Shown here piece by piece: positions 5,953-8,997 of a stretch of DNA of 8,997 nt. Made by a program: the position numbers and the translations under genes. Location of the stretch: assembly GCA_028287205.1 (NCBI GenBank), contig JAQBQC010000092.1, forward strand, positions 1-8,997, written 5' to 3'. A model generated the notes under the pieces. It ran no database searches and was not told the DNA's origin. It worked only from the letters and a program-made list of their open reading frames with translations. Numbering within the stretch: position 1 is the stretch's first letter; each line of letters starts with the position of its first letter. This stretch comes from Gemmatimonadota bacterium (lineage in GTDB: Bacteria > Gemmatimonadota > Gemmatimonadetes > Gemmatimonadales > Gemmatimonadaceae).

Positions 5953-6908
5953 GGCTGGCTCTCTCCACCCGACAAGGCATCCTCGCGGTACGTGATCCAT
6001 CCCGCCGTCTCTTCCGCGACCAGCTCCACATCCGTGCCGATCGGGATCGTGAGATTCGGCATCTCGTGACCGGCCGGAAAATCCGTCAGCACCGGCACGT
6101 CGAGGTCCGACAGCAGGTCCAGCAGGAAGTTCTCGAACTCGTCCTCTTCGCTCCGGTCGATCGACAGCTTTCCGATGATCACGCCGCGCACCGCGCGCAG
6201 CAGTCCCGCGGCACGCAGATGCACGAGCCGCTCATCGAGCACGCTCATCGGATCGCGCGTCTCCTCGAGGAAGAGAATCGCGTCGCGCGTGTCTACTTCG
6301 TACGGCGTGCCGATGGTCTGCTGTACCAGCGAGAGATTCCCGCCAATGAGCCGTCCCGTTGCGCGCCCCGGGCGCACGACGCGCGCGATGCCGCGACCGA
6401 TGCGTGTCGTCGGCCGCGGCGTCGAGAGCGCCGTGAGCAGCGACGCCATTGTCGGATCGCGCGTGCTGGGGATGAGATCGTCTACCGTCGGCCCGTGAAA
6501 GGTGCGCAGCCCCGATCTGCGCATCAGCCAGAGATGCAGCGCGGTGATGTCCGAGTAGCCGACGAAGATTTTCGGATTCCGCCGGAATACCTCCGGCTCG
6601 AGATACGGGAGCATGCGCACGGCGCCGTAGCCGCCCGTGCCGCCGATCACCGCCTTCACCTTGGGGTCCAGCCACACCCCCATGAAGTTCTCGGCGCGCC
6701 GCTCATCCTCCACGCGCTTGAAGCGTCGTCCCGTCGCGATCTCGGGGTCGAGCACCACGCTGTAGCCCGCGTGCTCGAGCGCCTTCACGCCGCGCAGCAG
6801 CCAGCCGGGACGGGGCGCGTACGACGGCGCCACGATGCCGATCGCATCGCCCTTCGCGATGGGCGCCGGGCGAAGGAGGGGTGCGGTATCTGGCGGATCG
6901 GGCGTCAT
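5949..6908 (-). CDS. ldcA: LD-carboxypeptidase, peptidase family S66 (muramoyltetrapeptide carboxypeptidase)
   Basis: This 319-residue protein has the usual LdcA length. The N-terminal domain has GDAIGIVAPS (20-29), VKAVIGGTGGYGAVRMLPYL (84-103) and the nucleophile motif VGYSDITALH with S119. The C-terminal domain has GRLIGGNLSLVQQTIGTPYE (185-204), ILFLEE with the catalytic Glu (E215), VIIGKL and AGHEMPN with the catalytic His281. The Ser-Glu-His triad is therefore complete. LdcA trims the terminal D-Ala from tetrapeptides during cytoplasmic murein recycling; the related MccF branch cleaves microcin C-like toxins, and the sequence alone does not fully exclude that. There is no signal peptide, which fits a cytoplasmic enzyme. 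The ribosome binding site is weak, and TTAAATTT lies about 9-16 bases before ATG 6908. The stop overlaps the macro-domain start by four bases. Confidence 0.93.
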   Translation of the reverse strand: MTPDPPDTAPLLRPAPIAKGDAIGIVAPSYAPRPGWLLRGVKALEHAGYSVVLDPEIATGRRFKRVEDERRAENFMGVWLDPKVKAVIGGTGGYGAVRMLPYLEPEVFRRNPKIFVGYSDITALHLWLMRRSGLRTFHGPTVDDLIPSTRDPTMASLLTALSTPRPTTRIGRGIARVVRPGRATGRLIGGNLSLVQQTIGTPYEVDTRDAILFLEETRDPMSVLDERLVHLRAAGLLRAVRGVIIGKLSIDRSEEDEFENFLLDLLSDLDVPVLTDFPAGHEMPNLTIPIGTDVELVAEETAGWITYREDALSGGESQP

Positions 6909-6991
6909 ACTTTCGAAAATTTAAGCGGCTGGCCGGACCCCCGCGCGCCGCTTTCGCCCGTATGGATACCGTAGCCCGCGTACCGAACCCA

Positions 6992-7006
6992 CTAGCGAAC
7001 GGCTAG
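6992..7006. repeat. Inverted repeat CTAGC-GAACG-GCTAG before ispH
   Basis: This perfect 5-base inverted repeat with a 5-base spacer ends ten bases before ATG 7017. Its right arm overlaps a TAGATT hexamer (7004-7009) that could be the -10 box of ispH, so bound protein would block RNA polymerase. It lies in the 108-base gap between the divergent LD-carboxypeptidase and ispH genes. It is short enough to arise by chance. Confidence 0.35.
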
Positions 7007-7009
7007 ATT
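7004..7009 (+). promoter_or_regulatory. Possible -10 box (TAGATT) of ispH
   Basis: TAGATT lies seven bases before ATG 7017, the same hexamer and nearly the same distance as before the thioesterase gene. No Shine-Dalgarno sequence is visible, which would fit leaderless translation. No convincing -35 box is seen. Confidence 0.35.
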
Positions 7010-7016
7010 GCCCTGC

Positions 7017-8228
7017 ATGGCCGCGAACGAAAGCGCGATGTATTTCCGGAAAGGGTTCGGTCTGAAGGCGGACGTCCAGGGGACGCTCGCCACGGACTAC
7101 TCCGGGCGACTCGTAGATCTGCTCCAGACAAGGAGTTACGAGCTTTCCGCCGGCGACACGACCGTCCGCCTCGCGCGCGAGTTCGGCTTCTGTTACGGCG
7201 TCGAGCGCGCGGTCGAATACGCCTATCAGACTCGCACCAAGTTCCCCGACCGGCGCATCCTCCTGGTTGGCGAGATCATTCACAACCCGCACGTCAACAC
7301 GCGCCTGCGCGAGATGGGAATCGAGATCCTCATCCCATCGCCCACCGGCTTCGACTACGCCGCGATCACCCCGCAGGACGTCGTCATCCTGCCCGCGTTC
7401 GGCGTGCCCATGAAGGATTTTCAAACGCTGCGCGACTCCGGATGCGTGATGGTCGACACCACGTGCGGCTCCGTGCTCAACGTCTGGAAGCGCGTGGACG
7501 CGTACGCGCGCGATGGGCTGACGTCGCTCATCCACGGTAAGCACTATCACGAGGAGACGCGCGCGACCGCGTCGCAGGCCGAGAAGTATCCGGGCTCGCA
7601 CTGGATCGTGGTGCGCGACATGGCGGAGGCGAAGCTCGTGTGCGAGTACATCGAGGGCCGCGGCAATCGCGATGCATTTCTCGCGAGGTTCGCTCCCGCC
7701 GTCTCGCCCGGCTTCGACCCGGACCTGCACCTGCGTCGCATCGGCGTGGCGAACCAGACGACGATGCTCGCGCGCGAGTCGCTCGCGATCGGCGAGGAAG
7801 TGGGAAACGCCATCGAGCGCGCGCGCGGCGCCGAAGCGCGCGCAACGGACTTTCGCTCGTTCGACACGATCTGCAGCGCGACGCAGGACCGTCAGGACGC
7901 CGTGAAGGAATTGCTCGCGGAGCCGCTGGACGTGATGGTGGTCGTGGGCGGCTACAACTCGAGCAACACGATCTCACTCGCGGCGATCTGTGCGGAGCAC
8001 GTGACGACGTACCACATCGAGGACGCCGAGGCGATCGACCCGGAGCACGGGACGATCAGGCACAAGCCGATCGGGCGCGCCGAGGAGGTGGCGTCCGCGT
8101 GGCTGCCGGAGCACGGCACAGTGCGCGTCGGGCTCACGGCCGGCGCGAGCACGCCCAACAACAAGATCGGCGACACGGTCGCGCGCGTGTTCGCCACGCG
8201 CGGCATCGACCCGGCGTCCATTGCGTGA
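7017..8228 (+). CDS. ispH: 4-hydroxy-3-methylbut-2-enyl diphosphate reductase (IspH/LytB), long cyanobacterial/plastid type
   Basis: IspH is the last enzyme of the MEP pathway. It reduces HMBPP to IPP and DMAPP with a [4Fe-4S] cluster in the cytoplasm. The 403-residue protein has all three cluster cysteines: C59 (FGFCYGVERAV), C150 (VDTTCGSV) and C286 (DTICSATQDRQ). Substrate-site residues are also visible: H89 (EIIHNPHVN), the HEET motif with H178 and E180, QTT at 247-249, YNSSNT (S315, S316, N317) and AGASTPNN (S378). The extra N-terminus with YFRKGFG (9-15) and GDTTVRLA, and the long insert before GVANQTT, mark the cyanobacterial/plastid type rather than the short E. coli type. After C150 the sequence is GSV, where that type usually has PWV. 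ATG 7017 is preferred to the TTG three codons earlier. No ribosome binding site is evident. The sugar-epimerase-like gene follows after 24 bases. Confidence 0.97.
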   Translation: MAANESAMYFRKGFGLKADVQGTLATDYSGRLVDLLQTRSYELSAGDTTVRLAREFGFCYGVERAVEYAYQTRTKFPDRRILLVGEIIHNPHVNTRLREMGIEILIPSPTGFDYAAITPQDVVILPAFGVPMKDFQTLRDSGCVMVDTTCGSVLNVWKRVDAYARDGLTSLIHGKHYHEETRATASQAEKYPGSHWIVVRDMAEAKLVCEYIEGRGNRDAFLARFAPAVSPGFDPDLHLRRIGVANQTTMLARESLAIGEEVGNAIERARGAEARATDFRSFDTICSATQDRQDAVKELLAEPLDVMVVVGGYNSSNTISLAAICAEHVTTYHIEDAEAIDPEHGTIRHKPIGRAEEVASAWLPEHGTVRVGLTAGASTPNNKIGDTVARVFATRGIDPASIA

Positions 8229-8252
8229 CCTCGGCTTCCTGAATACGAGCTC

Positions 8253-8997
8253 GTGACGGCAGCCGCGCGCCCCACCTTCGGATCCGCTGAGCTTCGCGCC
8301 GGCACCACGCGCGTCGTCATCATCCCCGCGCTCGGCGGCAAGATCGCGAGCATGGAGATGGCGGGACGTGAGTGGCTCTGGACGAGCGATGTCATCGCGC
8401 ACCAGGCGCCGATCGACGGCGCGTCCTACGTCGAGACGGCGGACTCGGGCGGCTACGACGAGTGCTTTCCGACGGTGGCCGCGTGCACGCTTCCCGCGAT
8501 CTCGGGCCGCTACGCGGCGCTCTCGCTCCCGAACGCGTACAGCGGGCTCGCGCTCCCCGATCATGGCGAGCTCTGGTCGCAGTCGACGACGTTCGAGCTC
8601 AAGACGCTGGACGAGGGGACGTACGCGGTGTGCGGGTGGGTGGGGAAGCGCATGCCCTATCGTTTCGCGCGTGCGATCTACGTGACCGCAGACCGAGTCG
8701 AGATGCACTATGCCGTCACGAACGATGGGCTCGACCGCTTGCCGTTCCTGTGGTCCGCGCATCCGCTGCTGCCGCTCACGAAGAACACGAAGCTCGAGTT
8801 CCCGGAGGGTGCGCGCGTGCGCGTGTGGGCGCAGCACGGCATCGAGCTGGGCGGCCCGGGCGCCGAGCATCGCTGGCCGCGCGCGGTGGCTGCGGGGAAG
8901 AATCACGACTTCCGCCTCCCCGATCAGATCGCGCGGAAGTACGCGTGCAAGCTGTTCCTCGACATGGGAACGGGGCGCGCCGCGATCGAGGAGGCGA
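8253..8997 (+). CDS. Aldose 1-epimerase / galactose-mutarotase-like protein (partial, runs off the window)
   Basis: The reading frame stays open to the window edge, giving about 248 residues without a stop. It reads as the mutarotase beta-sandwich: RVVIIPALGGKIASMEMAGREWLW (about 19-42), GGYDECFPTV (about 65-74), LPDHGELWSQ (about 100-109, with the family's His), MHYAVTNDG (about 150-158) and LPFLWSAHPLLPL (about 162-174, with the second conserved His). Family members interconvert sugar anomers in the cytoplasm; the sugar here is unknown, and closely related proteins are often of unproven function. GTG 8253 is the first start codon after the in-frame ispH stop and gives the expected N-terminus. 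The ribosome binding site is poor. The short gap suggests co-transcription with ispH. The catalytic C-terminal Glu region would lie beyond or at the edge, so activity cannot be judged. Confidence 0.85.
   Translation, partial: MTAAARPTFGSAELRAGTTRVVIIPALGGKIASMEMAGREWLWTSDVIAHQAPIDGASYVETADSGGYDECFPTVAACTLPAISGRYAALSLPNAYSGLALPDHGELWSQSTTFELKTLDEGTYAVCGWVGKRMPYRFARAIYVTADRVEMHYAVTNDGLDRLPFLWSAHPLLPLTKNTKLEFPEGARVRVWAQHGIELGGPGAEHRWPRAVAAGKNHDFRLPDQIARKYACKLFLDMGTGRAAIEEA

Noticed and set aside
7974..8906. Minus-strand frame of 310 residues opposite ispH and the mutarotase-like gene
   Set aside because: Its composition is Arg/His-rich and featureless, while the plus strand encodes clear mutarotase motifs over the same bases.

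Overview
This GC-rich window is bacterial and almost entirely coding. It holds ten protein genes, no RNA genes, no insertion sequences and no CRISPR array. Three features fit a Gemmatimonadota-like soil or metagenomic bacterium: a short protein ending in a TonB-receptor-plug-like domain, a long cyanobacterial/plastid-type IspH, and Arg/Ala-rich high-GC coding. This assignment is inferred from protein character, not from a marker gene.

Layout. At the left edge (130-675, +) is the C-terminal part of a plug-domain protein that seems to have lost its N-terminus. Four minus-strand genes follow, in transcription order: an ATP-grasp ligase (3620-2625), an LLM-class flavin monooxygenase (2625-1555), soxY (1516-1034) and soxZ (1034-678). 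ATP-grasp/LLM and soxY/soxZ are each joined by a one-base TGATG stop/start overlap, and LLM and soxY are 38 bases apart, so this looks like one operon. A hotdog-fold thioesterase gene (3754-4200, +) is divergent from it across a 133-base intergenic region that carries a perfect inverted repeat.

The middle holds a cytoplasmic sensor histidine kinase with an RsbRD-like N-terminal domain (5326-4142, -), whose 3' end overlaps the thioesterase gene by 59 bases. Next is a translationally coupled pair on the minus strand: an S66 LD-carboxypeptidase (6908-5949) followed by a macro-domain ADP-ribose hydrolase/deacetylase (5952-5458). On the right, ispH (7017-8228, +) is followed 24 bases later by a galactose-mutarotase-like gene (8253 to the window end, +) that runs off the edge.

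How the genes work together. Most are housekeeping or generic enzymes: isoprenoid synthesis, peptidoglycan recycling, ADP-ribose metabolism and sugar epimerisation. The unusual part is the ATP-grasp / LLM monooxygenase / SoxYZ operon. It joins a Tat-exported sulfur carrier pair to a sulfonate-monooxygenase-like flavoenzyme and a peptide-type ligase, with no other Sox gene in view. The SoxY carrier tail ends in NGCV instead of the usual GGCGG. This is the best candidate here for an undescribed sulfur-related pathway, but its substrate cannot be read from the sequence.
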